Shown piece by piece: positions 19,607-28,904 of a stretch of 64,000 bases of DNA. A model generated the notes under the pieces. That model was not told the DNA's origin. It saw only the letters and a program-made list of their open reading frames with translations, and made no database searches. Within the stretch, counting starts at the first letter, position 1. Each line of letters begins with the position of its first letter. The DNA comes from Roseateles sp. XES5. Lineage in GTDB: Bacteria > Pseudomonadota > Alphaproteobacteria > Rhizobiales > Rhizobiaceae. The translations under genes and the position numbers were made by a program. The DNA is taken from positions 1,409,501 through 1,473,500 of the forward strand of contig NZ_CP084752.1 of NCBI RefSeq assembly GCF_020535545.1, read 5' to 3'.

Positions 19607-20071
19607 ATGGCATTGGCAGGTCTACTGCAGCAGAGTGCGATTATTCCGGCGATGAAGGCCAATTCCAAGAAGCAGTTGCTTCAGGAGCTGGCGGTAAAAG
19701 CGGCCAAGATCACCGGAATTCCGGAACGTGAGATCTTCGACGTCATCCTTCAGCGCGAGCGACTCGGTTCGACCGGCGTCGGCAATGGCATCGCCATTCC
19801 GCACGGCAAGCTGAAGGAGCTTTCGCAGATCACCGGCCTCTTTGCGAGGCTCGAAACCCCCGTTGACTTCGAGGCCCTGGACGACCAGCCGGTCGACCTC
19901 GTCTTCCTGCTGCTTGCGCCGGAGGGCGCCGGCGCGGATCATCTGAAAGCCCTCTCGCGGATCGCCCGCGTGCTGCGCGATCCCGCAATGGTCGCCAAGC
20001 TGCGCGCCTCCGACAGCGAGAGCGCCATCTACGCCTGCCTCAGTGAGGAACAGGCGTCCAACGCGGCCTGA
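19607..20071 (+). CDS. ptsN: PTS IIA-like nitrogen-regulatory protein PtsN (EIIA-Ntr)
   Basis: Phosphoryl-accepting end of the nitrogen PTS (PtsP-PtsO-PtsN), which regulates potassium transport, nitrogen metabolism and polymer storage. The product is 154 residues, the EIIA fructose/mannitol-type domain. The phosphorylated His lies in NGIAIPHGKL at about residue 67; the VDLVFLLLAPEGAGADHLKA segment is also family-typical. It is the last gene of the rpoN-hpf-ptsN cluster and is followed by a strong bidirectional hairpin. Confidence 0.95.
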   Translation: MALAGLLQQSAIIPAMKANSKKQLLQELAVKAAKITGIPEREIFDVILQRERLGSTGVGNGIAIPHGKLKELSQITGLFARLETPVDFEALDDQPVDLVFLLLAPEGAGADHLKALSRIARVLRDPAMVAKLRASDSESAIYACLSEEQASNAA

Positions 20072-20098
20072 GGCCGCGATACCGATATCGATTGCTTG

Positions 20099-20143
20099 CG
20101 AAAACCGCCGCGGACCTTCTGTCCTGCGGCGGTTTTCGTTCGC
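20099..20143. terminator. Bidirectional terminator between ptsN and the TauE-type gene
   Basis: A 13-bp inverted repeat (20099-20111 with 20126-20138, containing AAAACCGCCGC and its complement) with an inner GGAC/GTCC extension. A-rich and T-rich flanks make it usable on both strands, fitting the convergent genes either side. Confidence 0.8.
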
Positions 20144-20149
20144 CCGGAC

Positions 20150-20896
20150 TTACGCGAGAAGCGGCGGCAGCGTGGCGGCGAGCATCGCGACGCCCGAGAC
20201 CGTGAGCAGGCCGAGCACGATGCGGCGGAACGCCGCCTCGCTGATGCCGATATAGAGCCGGCTGCCGAAGAGCGTCGGCAGCAGCATGGCCGGGGCGACG
20301 ACGGCGAACATCGGCACCATTCGCGCCGTGACCACGCCCGTGGCGCAATAGGTCGCCATGGTGACGGCGAGCGTCGCCAGGTTGAAGTTCTGGATGACCG
20401 TGCGCTGGCTGTCCTTGTCCATCTGCCTGAGGGTGCACCAGAGCGTCGGCACGGGACCGGAAAAGCCGCCGAGGCCCGCCATGACGCCGCCGATGAGCCC
20501 GGCCGCGCCATCGGCAAGCCGGCCGCCGAAGCGCACGGGCGGCAGCGCCCGGGAAAACAGCATGATGGGGCACCAGACGACCAGCAGCAGGCCGAGCAGA
20601 ATCTTGAAGAGCCGCGCGTCCAGCAAGGGCAGGATCGCCGTGCCGATGGGAATGCCGGCAAGGCCGCCAAGAAGGAACGGCAGGAGCAGCGGCAGACTGA
20701 AACCGCGCCGGACGGAAAAGGCCCCGACCACCTGCCCCGTCAGCGCCCCGAAGACCACCAGCACCGCAGCCAGTTGCGGCTCCACCGTCCAGGCCCAGAA
20801 GGACATGGCGACAAGCCCGAAGGCGAAGCCGGAGAGACCCTGAACGAAGCCCGCGACGATTGCGCCGAGCGCAATGATCCACACGGTTTCGGGCAA
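20150..20896 (-). CDS. TauE/SafE family sulfite/organosulfonate exporter-like permease
   Basis: Inner-membrane permease of the TauE/SafE (DUF81) family, 248 residues with about seven to eight hydrophobic segments starting at residue 4. The two internal repeat motifs are visible as AGFVQGLSGFAFGLVAMSFW near the N terminus and AGLIGGVMAGLGGFSGPVPT in the middle. Family members export sulfite, sulfoacetate or similar anions; substrate here is unknown. I chose the TTG at 20896 because AAAGGA lies just upstream and the hydrophobic domain begins immediately; no ATG is nearby in frame and the longer open frame runs into grpE. Confidence 0.8.
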   Translation of the reverse strand: MPETVWIIALGAIVAGFVQGLSGFAFGLVAMSFWAWTVEPQLAAVLVVFGALTGQVVGAFSVRRGFSLPLLLPFLLGGLAGIPIGTAILPLLDARLFKILLGLLLVVWCPIMLFSRALPPVRFGGRLADGAAGLIGGVMAGLGGFSGPVPTLWCTLRQMDKDSQRTVIQNFNLATLAVTMATYCATGVVTARMVPMFAVVAPAMLLPTLFGSRLYIGISEAAFRRIVLGLLTVSGVAMLAATLPPLLA

Positions 20897-21064
20897 GGAA
20901 TATCCTTTCGGACGGGAAATGCCGACACGGCCGGCCAGTGGGGCTGCCCGGAGAATGCCGCAAGAGGCAATGCCGGGCAAGACGAACGCCGAGGCGCGAG
21001 CTTCTCCCGTCGCGCCCAGGTGAAGCCGCGGATGGCGGCGGGCGGGAGACGTTTGCAGACAATC

Positions 21065-21093
21065 AAACGCCCGCATCCTTGCGGATACGGGCG
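21065..21093 (-). terminator. Probable terminator after grpE
   Basis: On the minus strand CGCCCGTATCC (21083-21093) pairs with GGATGCGGGCG (21068-21078), 4-base loop and one mismatch, followed by TTTGATTG. It begins 23 bases beyond the grpE stop codon. Confidence 0.6.
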
Positions 21094-21116
21094 CGGGAAT
21101 GGGCTTGTCGGGCCGG

Positions 21117-21728
21117 TCAGGCCTGTGCGGTGCTGGTCTCGCCTGCGGGCGCCTTCGGGCCGCCCTTGGAGACGCCGACCATGGCCGGACGCAGCACGCG
21201 CTCGCCGATGACGAAGCCGGCCTGCACGACCTGAACGACCGTGTTGTTGGCGATCTCGGCGTTCGGCACTTCGAACATGGCCTGGTGGAAGTTCGGGTCG
21301 AACTTCTCGCCCATCGGCTCGATCTTGCGTACGCCATGGCGCTCGAGCGCGGCAAGCATCGAGCGCTCGGTCATCTCGACGCCTTCGGCCAGCGTGGTGA
21401 GGCCGGCATCGCCGGTCTCCTTGGCTTCGGCCGGAATGGCATCCAGCGCACGACGCAGGTTGTCGGACACGGCCAGCATGTCGCGCGCAAAGCCGGCGAC
21501 GGAATAGGACTTGGCATCCTTCACGTCGCGCTCGGTGCGGCGGCGCAGGTTGTCCATCTCGGCGGCGAGGCGCAGGTACCGGTCGCGAAGATCGGCGTTT
21601 TCAGCACGCAGCGCGTCGACGGGATCGGGCTCGGCAGGGATTGCGGCCTCGACCGTACCATCAGCTTCAGCGGCAACGTTGTTTTCCACCGCTTCGTCAG
21701 GTCCGTGTTTCTTGTTCTCGTCGGTCAT
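21117..21728 (-). CDS. grpE: nucleotide exchange factor GrpE
   Basis: Exchange factor for DnaK in protein folding. The product is 203 residues: an acidic, variable N terminus, a long coiled-coil helix from about residue 35 ([20 protein letters not shown], then [10 protein letters not shown]), and the C-terminal beta-wing with [15 protein letters not shown] and [21 protein letters not shown]. It lies downstream of hrcA in the same direction with a 134-base gap, the common heat-shock arrangement. No dnaK is in the window. Confidence 0.96.
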   Translation of the reverse strand: MTDENKKHGPDEAVENNVAAEADGTVEAAIPAEPDPVDALRAENADLRDRYLRLAAEMDNLRRRTERDVKDAKSYSVAGFARDMLAVSDNLRRALDAIPAEAKETGDAGLTTLAEGVEMTERSMLAALERHGVRKIEPMGEKFDPNFHQAMFEVPNAEIANNTVVQVVQAGFVIGERVLRPAMVGVSKGGPKAPAGETSTAQA

Positions 21729-21862
21729 GACGGTCTCCGAATTGCATTTCTAAGGGGTTGCGCCCGATATCGAGCTTTGGGCCTGAAAAATCAAGGGCCG
21801 AGGGCCGATTGACGGCGCAATGAATGGCATGCCGACGCCACACGCGCTTGCGCAACCATGCT

Positions 21863-22945
21863 TTAGCGCGAAAGCCGCGACATAAGCTGGGCCGTATAAT
21901 CCACCATGGGCACGATACGGGAATAGTTGAGCCGCGTCGGCCCGATGACGCCGACGGCGCCGACGATCTTGTCGTCGCTGTCGCGGTAGGGCGCGACGAT
22001 GAGCGAGGAACCCGAGAGCGAGAAGAGCTTGTTCTCCGAGCCGATGAAGATGCGCACGCCCGGCCCCGTCTCGGCGAGATTGAGGAGTTCGATCAGGCTG
22101 TCCTTGCGCTCCAGGTCGTCGAAGAGCATGCGCAGGCGATCGATGTCGTCGGCGCCCGCGAGGCCCTCGAGAAGGTTCGCCCGGCCGCGCACGATGAGCC
22201 GTGTCGGCTTTGCCTCCTCGAAACCGCCGGACCAGACGGCAAGGCCGCGCTCGACGAGGTCCTGCGACAGTTTGTCGAGCTCGCTGCTGATCTCGCCGCG
22301 CAGGCGCTCGAGCTGCGAGCGCGCTTCCAGCAGCGTGTTGCCGGCAAGATGCGCGTTGAGGAAGTTGGCCGCTTCGGTAAGCTGCGAGCCGGTGACGCCG
22401 GCCGGCAATTCGATGATGCGGTTCTCCACCTGGTCGTGATCGCCGACCAGCACGACCAGCGCCTTGGTCGGCTCCAGCCGGATGAACTCGACATGCTTCA
22501 GCACGGCGTCGTTCTTGGTGGTGATGACGAGCCCCGCGCCGCGCGACATGCCTGACAGCGCCTGGCTCGCCTCGTTCATCATGGTCTCCACCGCCGTATG
22601 CTTCTGGCCATGCGGGCGCACATGACGCTCGATGGAGGCGCGGTCTTCGGCGGAGATATTGCCGACCTGCATGAAGGCATCGACGAAGAAGCGCAGGCCA
22701 AGCTGCGTCGGAAGGCGGCCGGCGCTGATATGGGGCGAATAGATGAGGCCGAGTTCTTCCAGATCGCTCATTACGTTGCGTACGGAAGCCGGCGAGAGCG
22801 ACATGGGAAGGATGCGCGACAGGTTGCGCGAGCCGAGCGGCTCGCCGCTTTCCAGATAGCTTTCCACGATGCGGCGGAAGATTTCGCCCGAACGCTCGTC
22901 GAGCGCGGCCTGACTTTCAGGACCCGGAGACTTCTTGAAAACCAT
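21863..22945 (-). CDS. hrcA: heat-inducible transcriptional repressor HrcA
   Basis: Repressor that binds CIRCE inverted repeats upstream of groESL-type operons and depends on GroEL for activity. The product is 360 residues. The N-terminal winged helix covers about residues 15-90 (EPLGSRNLSRILPMSLSPAS, VRNVMSDLEELGLIYSPHIS, AGRLPT); the rest is the GAF-like regulatory core ending SYLIV-type VAPYRDSDDKIVGAVGVIGP. I see no CIRCE element (TTAGCACTC-N9-GAGTGCTAA) in front of hrcA itself, so autoregulation by that route is not supported here. Confidence 0.95.
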   Translation of the reverse strand: MVFKKSPGPESQAALDERSGEIFRRIVESYLESGEPLGSRNLSRILPMSLSPASVRNVMSDLEELGLIYSPHISAGRLPTQLGLRFFVDAFMQVGNISAEDRASIERHVRPHGQKHTAVETMMNEASQALSGMSRGAGLVITTKNDAVLKHVEFIRLEPTKALVVLVGDHDQVENRIIELPAGVTGSQLTEAANFLNAHLAGNTLLEARSQLERLRGEISSELDKLSQDLVERGLAVWSGGFEEAKPTRLIVRGRANLLEGLAGADDIDRLRMLFDDLERKDSLIELLNLAETGPGVRIFIGSENKLFSLSGSSLIVAPYRDSDDKIVGAVGVIGPTRLNYSRIVPMVDYTAQLMSRLSR

Positions 22946-22975
22946 CTTTCCGCTGCAACCCTATTATTTCCAGGG

Positions 22976-23003
22976 AATATAGTGATTTCACCGCCGAGCG
23001 CAA
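22976..23003 (-). promoter_or_regulatory. Candidate promoter for hrcA
   Basis: Minus strand TTGCGC (22998-23003), 16-base spacer, TATATT (22976-22981), with the -10 ending 31 bases before the hrcA start. It is in the 151-base divergent gap shared with rph. Confidence 0.45.
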
Positions 23004-23096
23004 AACGGATTTTCCCGGCCGTCCGGCCTGCGCCATTCCCTCGCCCGGCGAAGTGGTCTAAAGCAGCCACACACATATCTCAGACAGGAGTTCGCA

Positions 23097-23813
23097 ATGC
23101 GGCCGTCCGGCAGAAAAACCGATCAGATGCGCAAGGTTTCCTTCGAGCGCAACGTTTCCAAGCATGCCGAAGGCTCCTGTCTCGTCAAGTTCGGCGACAC
23201 GCATGTGCTGGTGACGGCGAGCCTCGAGGACAAGACCCCGCCGTGGCTGCGCAACAGCGGCGAGGGCTGGGTCACGGCCGAGTACGGCATGCTGCCGCGC
23301 GCCACCCACACCCGTGGCGACCGCGAGGCCGCCCGCGGCAAGCAGAGCGGCCGCACCCAGGAAATCCAGCGCCTGATCGGCCGCTCCCTGCGCTGCGTCT
23401 TCGATCTCGGCGTGCTGGGCGAGCGCACCATCGCACTGGACTGCGATGTGATCCAGGCCGATGGTGGCACCCGCACCGCCGCCATCACCGGCGCGTGGAT
23501 CGCCCTCCATGACTGCCTGAAGTGGATGGAAGCGCGCAACATGATCAAGGTCGAGAAGGTCTTGAAGGACCATGTCGCCGCCATTTCCTGCGGCATCTTC
23601 GCCGCCCAGTCGATGATCGACCTCGACTATCTCGAAGACTCCGCCGCCGAGACCGATGCCAACTTCGTCATGACCGGTTCGGGCGGCATCGTCGAAATCC
23701 AGGGCACTGCGGAAGGCAAGCCGTTCACGGAGGAGGAGTTCTCCAGCCTGATGGCGCTGGCCCGCGCCGGCATCGCCGACCTCGTCGCCCTGCAGAAGCA
23801 GGCGATCGCCTGA
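23097..23813 (+). CDS. rph: ribonuclease PH
   Basis: Phosphorolytic 3'-5' exoribonuclease that trims tRNA precursors. The product is 238 residues, normal length. [50 protein letters not shown] and [20 protein letters not shown] are the RNase PH signatures, including the Arg residues that bind phosphate. The ATG follows AGGAG by six bases. It starts a rightward cluster with the VOC-like, rdgB and hemW genes, each separated by only a few bases, and is divergent from hrcA. Confidence 0.97.
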   Translation: MRPSGRKTDQMRKVSFERNVSKHAEGSCLVKFGDTHVLVTASLEDKTPPWLRNSGEGWVTAEYGMLPRATHTRGDREAARGKQSGRTQEIQRLIGRSLRCVFDLGVLGERTIALDCDVIQADGGTRTAAITGAWIALHDCLKWMEARNMIKVEKVLKDHVAAISCGIFAAQSMIDLDYLEDSAAETDANFVMTGSGGIVEIQGTAEGKPFTEEEFSSLMALARAGIADLVALQKQAIA

Positions 23814-23826
23814 GAAGGGCAGAACC

Positions 23827-24243
23827 ATGACCGCCGCGATCGAAGGCATTCTCGAAACCGCGCTCTATGCGGACGACCTCGACGCGGCGGACGCCTTCTA
23901 TGGCGGCATCCTCGGCCTTGAGAGGATCACGCGGCAGGGCAACCGCCACGTCTTCTTTCGCTGCGGCCCCGGCGTTCTCCTGATCTTCAATGCGGCGGAG
24001 ACCGCCGTTCCGCCACCGCCGCAGGCCTTTCCCGTACCGGCGCACGGCGCCAACGGCCCCGGCCATGCCTGTTTCCGCGTTCCCGGCCCTGCGCTTGATT
24101 TCTGGGTAAAAAAGCTGGAAGAAGCCGGCATCGCCATCGAAGCGGATTTTCGCTGGCCGAACGGCGCCCGCTCCATCTATTTCCGCGACCCCGCCGGCAA
24201 CAGTCTCGAATGTGCCGAGCCCGGCCTCTGGAACATCGCTTAG
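23827..24243 (+). CDS. VOC (glyoxalase/dioxygenase) superfamily protein
   Basis: A 138-residue single-domain VOC protein; such proteins use a metal to act on small substrates or bind resistance drugs. Two beta-alpha-beta-beta-beta modules are evident: [20 protein letters not shown] at the start and [20 protein letters not shown] in the second half, ending [20 protein letters not shown], where the final Glu is a typical metal ligand. No substrate can be deduced. It lies 13 bases after rph and 7 bases before rdgB, so it is presumably co-transcribed. Confidence 0.8.
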   Translation: MTAAIEGILETALYADDLDAADAFYGGILGLERITRQGNRHVFFRCGPGVLLIFNAAETAVPPPPQAFPVPAHGANGPGHACFRVPGPALDFWVKKLEEAGIAIEADFRWPNGARSIYFRDPAGNSLECAEPGLWNIA

Positions 24244-24250
24244 GACCCTT

Positions 24251-24895
24251 ATGCGCAAGCTCGATACCAAGACGATCGTCGTCGCCAGCCACAATGCCGG
24301 AAAGATCCGCGAGATCGAGGACCTGATCGGCCCCTTCGGCTTTTCCGCCAGGTCCGCCGCCGAACTGAAATTCGAGGAACCGGACGAGACGGGCACGACC
24401 TTCGAGGAAAACGCCGCGATCAAGGCGCTCGCCTCGGCGAAGGCCTCGGGCCTGCCGGCCCTCTCGGACGATTCCGGCCTCGTGATCGACGCGCTCGACG
24501 GCGCGCCGGGCGTCTACACCGCCAACTGGGCGGAAAAGGAAGACGGCACGCGCGACTTCGCGATGGCCATGGAGAAGGTCGAGACGGCGCTGGCCGACAA
24601 GGGCGCGACGGCCGCGAAGGACCGGACCGCGCGCTTCGTCTCCGTGCTCTGCCTTGCCTGGCCGGACGGCCATACGGAACTCTTCCGCGGCGAGGTGGAA
24701 GGCCACGTCGTCTGGCCGCCGCGCGGCGACAAGGGGTTCGGCTACGATCCCGTCTTCCAGCCGGAGGGCTACGAGACGACCTTCGGCGAGATGAGCGCGG
24801 AAGAAAAGCATGGCTGGAAGCCGGGCGACGCGACGGCGTTGTCGCACCGCGCCCGCGCCTTCAAGATCTTCGTCGAAACCTGCCTGAAGGCCTGA
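24251..24895 (+). CDS. rdgB: RdgB/HAM1 family non-canonical purine NTP pyrophosphatase
   Basis: House-cleaning enzyme that hydrolyses dITP, ITP and XTP to the monophosphate and pyrophosphate, preventing their incorporation. The product is 214 residues. Substrate and Mg-binding motifs are [12 protein letters not shown] at the N terminus, [13 protein letters not shown], the catalytic [12 protein letters not shown] and [15 protein letters not shown], with SHRARA near the end. The ATG at 24251 is preferred to upstream positions within the VOC gene. It precedes hemW by 6 bases. Confidence 0.95.
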   Translation: MRKLDTKTIVVASHNAGKIREIEDLIGPFGFSARSAAELKFEEPDETGTTFEENAAIKALASAKASGLPALSDDSGLVIDALDGAPGVYTANWAEKEDGTRDFAMAMEKVETALADKGATAAKDRTARFVSVLCLAWPDGHTELFRGEVEGHVVWPPRGDKGFGYDPVFQPEGYETTFGEMSAEEKHGWKPGDATALSHRARAFKIFVETCLKA

Positions 24896-24901
24896 GGCGC
24901 G

Positions 24902-26095
24902 ATGACGGCGGTGCCCTTCGATATCCGGCCGAGCATGGGTTCGGACCTTTCCGATCCCGGCTTCGGCATCTATGTGCACTGGCCGTTCTGTGCCGCCAAA
25001 TGCCCCTATTGCGACTTCAACAGCCATGTGCGCCACCAGCCGGTCGACCAGCCGCGCTTCGTGCAGGCCTTCCTGAAGGAAATGGCGACGATGCGCCGGC
25101 TGACCGGCTCGCGCAGCGTCACCAGCATCTTCATGGGCGGCGGCACGCCCTCGCTGATGGCACCGGAGACGGTGGACGCCATTCTCAACGGCATTGCCCG
25201 TCACTGGCATGTGCCCGACGGCATCGAGATCACCATGGAGGCGAACCCCTCCAGCGTGGAGGCGGAGCGCTTCCGCGGCTACCGCGCCGCCGGCGTCAAC
25301 CGCGTCTCGCTCGGCGTGCAGGCGCTGAACGACCGCGACCTCAAATTCCTCGGCCGATTGCATGACGTCGCCGATGCGCTGAAGGCGATCCGCCTGGCGC
25401 GCGACATCTTCCCGCGCATGTCCTTCGACCTCATCTATGCCCGTCCGAACCAGACGGTGGCAGACTGGGACCGCGAACTGAAGGAGGCCGTGTCCTACGC
25501 GGTCGACCATCTATCGCTCTACCAGCTCACCATCGAGGAGGGCACGCCCTTCTATGGCCTGCACAAGGCCGGCAAGCTGATCGTGCCCGACGGCGAGCAA
25601 TCCGCCGTGCTCTATGAGGCGACGCAGGAGATCACCGAGCGGGAAGGCATGCCGGCCTACGAGGTCTCCAACCATGCCCGTCCCGGTTCGGAAAGCCGCC
25701 ACAACCTCACCTATTGGCGCTATGGCGACTATGTCGGCATCGGCCCGGGTGCCCATGGCCGCCTGACGACGGGCGGCGTGAAGCTCGCGACTGCCACGGA
25801 GCGCAAGCCGGAAGGTTGGCTGGAGCTCGTCGAGGCCGAGGGCCACGGCATGATCGACCAGGAAATCCTGGAGCGCGAGGCGCAGGCGGACGAGCTGCTG
25901 CTGATGGGGCTTCGCCTCAAGGAGGGCGTGGACCTTGCCCGCTGGCAGATGCTTTCCGGCCGCGACCCGGACCCGGATCGCGAACGTTTCCTCATCGAAC
26001 ACGGCTTCATCGAACGGCTCGGCAATTCGCGCCTGCGCTGCACGCCGGCCGGCATGCTGATCCTCGACGCCGTCGTCGCGGACCTTGCCTGCTAG
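24902..26095 (+). CDS. hemW: radical SAM heme chaperone HemW
   Basis: Radical SAM protein that delivers heme to respiratory enzymes; historically annotated as oxygen-independent coproporphyrinogen oxidase. The product is 397 residues. The cluster motif CAAKCPYCDF (CxxxCxxC with the extra aromatic instead of the additional Cys of true HemN) is at about residues 31-40; FMGGGTPSLM, RVSLGVQALNDRDL and the C-terminal HemN domain follow. The four-cysteine CxxxCxxCxC of HemN is absent, which favours HemW. It is the last gene of the rph-VOC-rdgB-hemW run. Confidence 0.92.
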   Translation: MTAVPFDIRPSMGSDLSDPGFGIYVHWPFCAAKCPYCDFNSHVRHQPVDQPRFVQAFLKEMATMRRLTGSRSVTSIFMGGGTPSLMAPETVDAILNGIARHWHVPDGIEITMEANPSSVEAERFRGYRAAGVNRVSLGVQALNDRDLKFLGRLHDVADALKAIRLARDIFPRMSFDLIYARPNQTVADWDRELKEAVSYAVDHLSLYQLTIEEGTPFYGLHKAGKLIVPDGEQSAVLYEATQEITEREGMPAYEVSNHARPGSESRHNLTYWRYGDYVGIGPGAHGRLTTGGVKLATATERKPEGWLELVEAEGHGMIDQEILEREAQADELLLMGLRLKEGVDLARWQMLSGRDPDPDRERFLIEHGFIERLGNSRLRCTPAGMLILDAVVADLAC

Positions 26096-26189
26096 GACAT
26101 TGCCGCCTTCAATCGCGAGAACGCCCCGGCTTCCCGGGCTCCGCCTGTCCGGACGCGGGAGCGCCCGGCATTTCTACGGCGGATCCGGC

Positions 26190-26356
26190 TAGAGCATTTG
26201 CGGTGAAATCCGGTTCGCCGGAAATGCTCTAGCTTTTTGTTTTACCGCATTCTCCGACGCCGAAGCGATCCCGCTTCGGCTGGAAATGCTCTAAATCCTT
26301 TTGTTTTCGTTTGTCTTTTCGGGAAAATCGGTTCCCACTTTTCCCTGACAAACTCT
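26190..26356. repeat. Rhizobial intergenic palindromic mosaic element (RIME-like)
   Basis: The gap after hemW holds nested inverted repeats. TAGAGCATTT (26190-26199) pairs with AAATGCTCTA (26222-26231), with CCGG-TTCG-CCGG inside; CCGAAGCG-ATCC-CGCTTCGG is at 26260-26279; GGAAATGCTCTA recurs at 26282-26293; and the tail TCGGGAAAATCGGTTCCCAC at 26319-26338 ends near another ACTCTA. These pieces resemble the repeat family scattered through Rhizobium and Sinorhizobium chromosomes. It may also serve as a terminator between the convergent hemW and DMT transporter genes. Confidence 0.65.
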
Positions 26357-27284
26357 AGGCATCCACGGCCCGGCGCTTGTCCGAAAACATCTTCAGCACA
26401 CGCCCGTCAATGGCCGCCAGCCCGAGGGCGATCAGGGCCATGCCGGCAAAATGCTTGGGCGCTAGCACCTCGCCCAGAACCAGCGCGCCGAGCAGGATGG
26501 CGCTGACGGGGATGAGGAAAGTCACGAGCATCAGGTTCGTCGCACCCGCCGTCGCCAGAATGCGGAAGAAGATGACATAGGCGAGCGCCGTCGCGAGAAG
26601 GGCAAGGCCGAGGAGCGCGGCCCAGGCCTCGGCCGAGGGCATGGCCAGCGTCCAGGGACGGTCGACGACAAGCGCCACCGGCAGCATCAGCAGCGCGGAG
26701 GCCGTCACCTGCCCCGCGGCCGGCAGCAGCGGCGGCAGGCCCATCCTGCGGAAGCGACGGCCGAAAATGCCGGCGAGCGAATAGGAGAAGGCAGCGCCCA
26801 GCACGGCGAGCTGCGCCAGCACATTGGTGCCGAGATCCGAAAGGACCGACGGGCCGATCATCAGGGCGACGCCGAGAAAGCCGACCAGCACGCCGGCAAG
26901 CCGGCTGCCGGTCATCTTTTCGTCCTGCGTCAGCACATGGGCGACGATGACCGCGAAGAGCGGCGTGGTGGCATTGAGGATGGAGGCGAGGCCGCTCGCA
27001 ATATGCGTCTGGCCCCAGACGATCAGCGAGAAGGGGATGATGTTGTTCATGACGCCCATGCCGAAGAAGGCGAGCCAGGCGTCGCGGCTGCGCGGAACGG
27101 CATGGCCCGACAGGCGCACGATCACCCAGAGCGCGATGGCGGCCAGCCCCACCCGGGCGGTGACGATGGTGAAGGGCGGCAACTCGCGCACCAGGATGCC
27201 GTTGAACAGGAATGAACCGCCCCACAGGAGCGAAAGCACGAGGAGGAGACCCCATTCGACGGAGGTCATGGGACGGGTGGACAT
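26355..27284 (-). CDS. DMT superfamily (EamA) transporter
   Basis: Ten-helix inner-membrane exporter of the drug/metabolite transporter superfamily, 309 residues, made of two EamA repeats. The first repeat begins WGLLLVLSLLWGGSFLFNGI and the second around GAAFSYSLAGIFGRRFRRMG. I chose the ATG at 27284 (MSTRPMTSVE) because GGAAGGAAC precedes it; an upstream in-frame start adds 22 polar residues. It is divergent from a LysR gene (137-base gap), which is the likely regulator. Substrate unknown; amino acids or small metabolites are typical. Confidence 0.85.
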   Translation of the reverse strand: MSTRPMTSVEWGLLLVLSLLWGGSFLFNGILVRELPPFTIVTARVGLAAIALWVIVRLSGHAVPRSRDAWLAFFGMGVMNNIIPFSLIVWGQTHIASGLASILNATTPLFAVIVAHVLTQDEKMTGSRLAGVLVGFLGVALMIGPSVLSDLGTNVLAQLAVLGAAFSYSLAGIFGRRFRRMGLPPLLPAAGQVTASALLMLPVALVVDRPWTLAMPSAEAWAALLGLALLATALAYVIFFRILATAGATNLMLVTFLIPVSAILLGALVLGEVLAPKHFAGMALIALGLAAIDGRVLKMFSDKRRAVDA

Positions 27285-27421
27285 GATGCGTTCCTTCCGG
27301 AAATTTTCTAAACCGAATGATGATGCCACGTGCCATTCCGTAGCGTTCATGCCATAATTCCGGTAATTTCCGACGGTTACAAACGATCATATTTCGCCCA
27401 ACAAGCGAGGAAAACTAAATC

Positions 27422-28318
27422 ATGAACGGGCGCCTTCCTTCCCTGTCCGGCCTGCGCGCCTTCGAGGCGGCGGCACGGCATCTGAGCGTCACCCTCGCCG
27501 CCGGCGAACTCAGCGTGACGCCCGGCGCGGTCAGCCTGCAGATCCGCGAACTGGAGCAGTCGCTGGGGGTGCAGCTCTTCCTGCGCCGGCCACGGCAGCT
27601 TTCGCTGACGGAGGAGGGTGAAGGCTATTTCAAGGCGATGCGCTCCGCCTTCCGGATGATGCGCGAGGCGACGGACGAGCTTCTGCTGCGCGCCCGGTCG
27701 CCGGCGACGCTCTCGATCAGTTGCACGCCGACCTTCGCCGCGCAGTGGCTCGTGCCGCGGCTGCCGAATTTCGAGGAGCGCGTGCCGGGCGCCGACATCC
27801 GCATCGGCGCGTCGAACCGTCTGGTGGATTTTGCCCGCGATGGCGTCGACATCGCCATCCGCCACGGTTTCGGCCGCTATGAGGGACTGGTCAGCGAACG
27901 GCTGCTCGACGACGATCTCGTGCCCGTCATCGCCCCCGCATTGCGCGAGAGGACACCGCTCGACACGCCCGGCGATCTCGCCCGCCATGTGCTGATCCAC
28001 GACGTGCACCGGCAGGACTGGCGGCTGTGGCTGGAGGCGATGGGCGCGACCGGCATCGATGCCCTGCGCGGCCCTGTCTTCACCGACAGCAACGGCGCCA
28101 TCGAGGCGGCCAAGGCCGGCGACGGCGTGGCGCTGGTGCGGCTGTCGATGGTGGCGCGGGAAATCCGGGAGCGGCGGCTCGTTGCCCCCTTCCCGCGCGG
28201 CGTCTCGACGGGGCTTGCCTATTACATCGTCTATCCGCCCGGCGCGCTCGATCGGCCCGCCGTCGCGGCACTGCGGGCATGGTTGACGGAGGAAGCCCGC
28301 GCGGTGCACGGCAGTTGA
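27422..28318 (+). CDS. LysR family transcriptional regulator (GcvA-like)
   Basis: DNA-binding regulator of 298 residues. The N-terminal winged helix-turn-helix covers residues 6-65 (LSGLRAFEAAARHLSVTLAA, TPGAVSLQIRELEQSLGVQL) and the C-terminal effector domain begins near residue 92 (ATLSISCTPTFAAQWLVPRL). The spacing and the SLSGLRAFEAAARH start are typical of the GcvA-type branch. It is divergent from the DMT transporter; the shared gap contains TTCCGGAA (27297-27304 region) and AATTCCGGTAATTT, possible operator halves. It ends 9 bases before the convergent acetyltransferase gene. Confidence 0.88.
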   Translation: MNGRLPSLSGLRAFEAAARHLSVTLAAGELSVTPGAVSLQIRELEQSLGVQLFLRRPRQLSLTEEGEGYFKAMRSAFRMMREATDELLLRARSPATLSISCTPTFAAQWLVPRLPNFEERVPGADIRIGASNRLVDFARDGVDIAIRHGFGRYEGLVSERLLDDDLVPVIAPALRERTPLDTPGDLARHVLIHDVHRQDWRLWLEAMGATGIDALRGPVFTDSNGAIEAAKAGDGVALVRLSMVAREIRERRLVAPFPRGVSTGLAYYIVYPPGALDRPAVAALRAWLTEEARAVHGS

Positions 28319-28327
28319 GTGGCCGGG

Positions 28328-28828
28328 TCAGTCCGGAAACTCTTCCATCCTCTGCATATAGGGCTTGAAGCCGGCGCGCCCGTAGGTCGCCATGGCCTTG
28401 GGATGATCGTTCGTATCCGTGTGGAGCCACATGCGGCGCGTTGCAGGCCCCCAGGCGGCGCGCAGCGCCGCATCCAGCAGGAAGGGGCCGAGCCGCCGGC
28501 CATAGACCGCCGGGACCAGACCGAAATGCGTGAGTTCGACATCCTCGCCCCGGAAGCCGTCGAATTCGCAAAGGCCGACCGGCCTTCCCTCCTCCCGCAG
28601 CACGAAGGTGCGCGTCGTCCCAGCGGCGAGAAACGCCGCCAGTGTCTCGGGCGGCAAGCGCAGGCGCTGGTCCCAGCTGTATGGCCCGCCGATCTCCCGG
28701 TAGAGCGTCAGATAGGCTTCGACGGTGAGACGTTCGGCCTCGAGCGCGAGAGCGCCGGGCGGCATTGCCAGCGCGGCGTGCTCCGCCGGAGGCTCGAACC
28801 GTTCCAGATAGGTGACGAGAAGTCGCAT
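28328..28828 (-). CDS. GNAT family N-acetyltransferase
   Basis: A 166-residue GNAT-fold acetyltransferase. The acetyl-CoA binding region is [20 protein letters not shown] (about 103-122; pyrophosphate loop around YGRRLG) followed by [20 protein letters not shown] and AGFKPY, the classic late strand pair with the conserved Tyr. The ATG at 28828 ([11 protein letters not shown]) is preferred to the frame start 42 bases upstream. Its substrate is unknown. It is downstream of dnaA in the same direction, separated by a hairpin. Confidence 0.8.
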   Translation of the reverse strand: MRLLVTYLERFEPPAEHAALAMPPGALALEAERLTVEAYLTLYREIGGPYSWDQRLRLPPETLAAFLAAGTTRTFVLREEGRPVGLCEFDGFRGEDVELTHFGLVPAVYGRRLGPFLLDAALRAAWGPATRRMWLHTDTNDHPKAMATYGRAGFKPYMQRMEEFPD

Positions 28829-28847
28829 GCCGGCCCTGCGGAAAGCG

Positions 28848-28881
28848 GAACGCCGTGCAGCCCCTGGCACGCACGGCGTTC
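28848..28881 (-). terminator. Hairpin downstream of dnaA
   Basis: A perfect 11-bp inverted repeat (28848-28858 with 28871-28881, 12-base loop) in the 76-base gap after the dnaA stop. There is no T tract, so it may be an RNA-stability hairpin or a factor-assisted terminator. Confidence 0.5.
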
Positions 28882-28904
28882 GGTACGATGAAAGGCGTGA
28901 GAGC

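Noticed and set aside
22946..23096. CIRCE operator upstream of hrcA
   Set aside because: No TTAGCACTC-N9-GAGTGCTAA-like repeat is visible; only an ordinary promoter candidate and a short TTCC/GGAA repeat.
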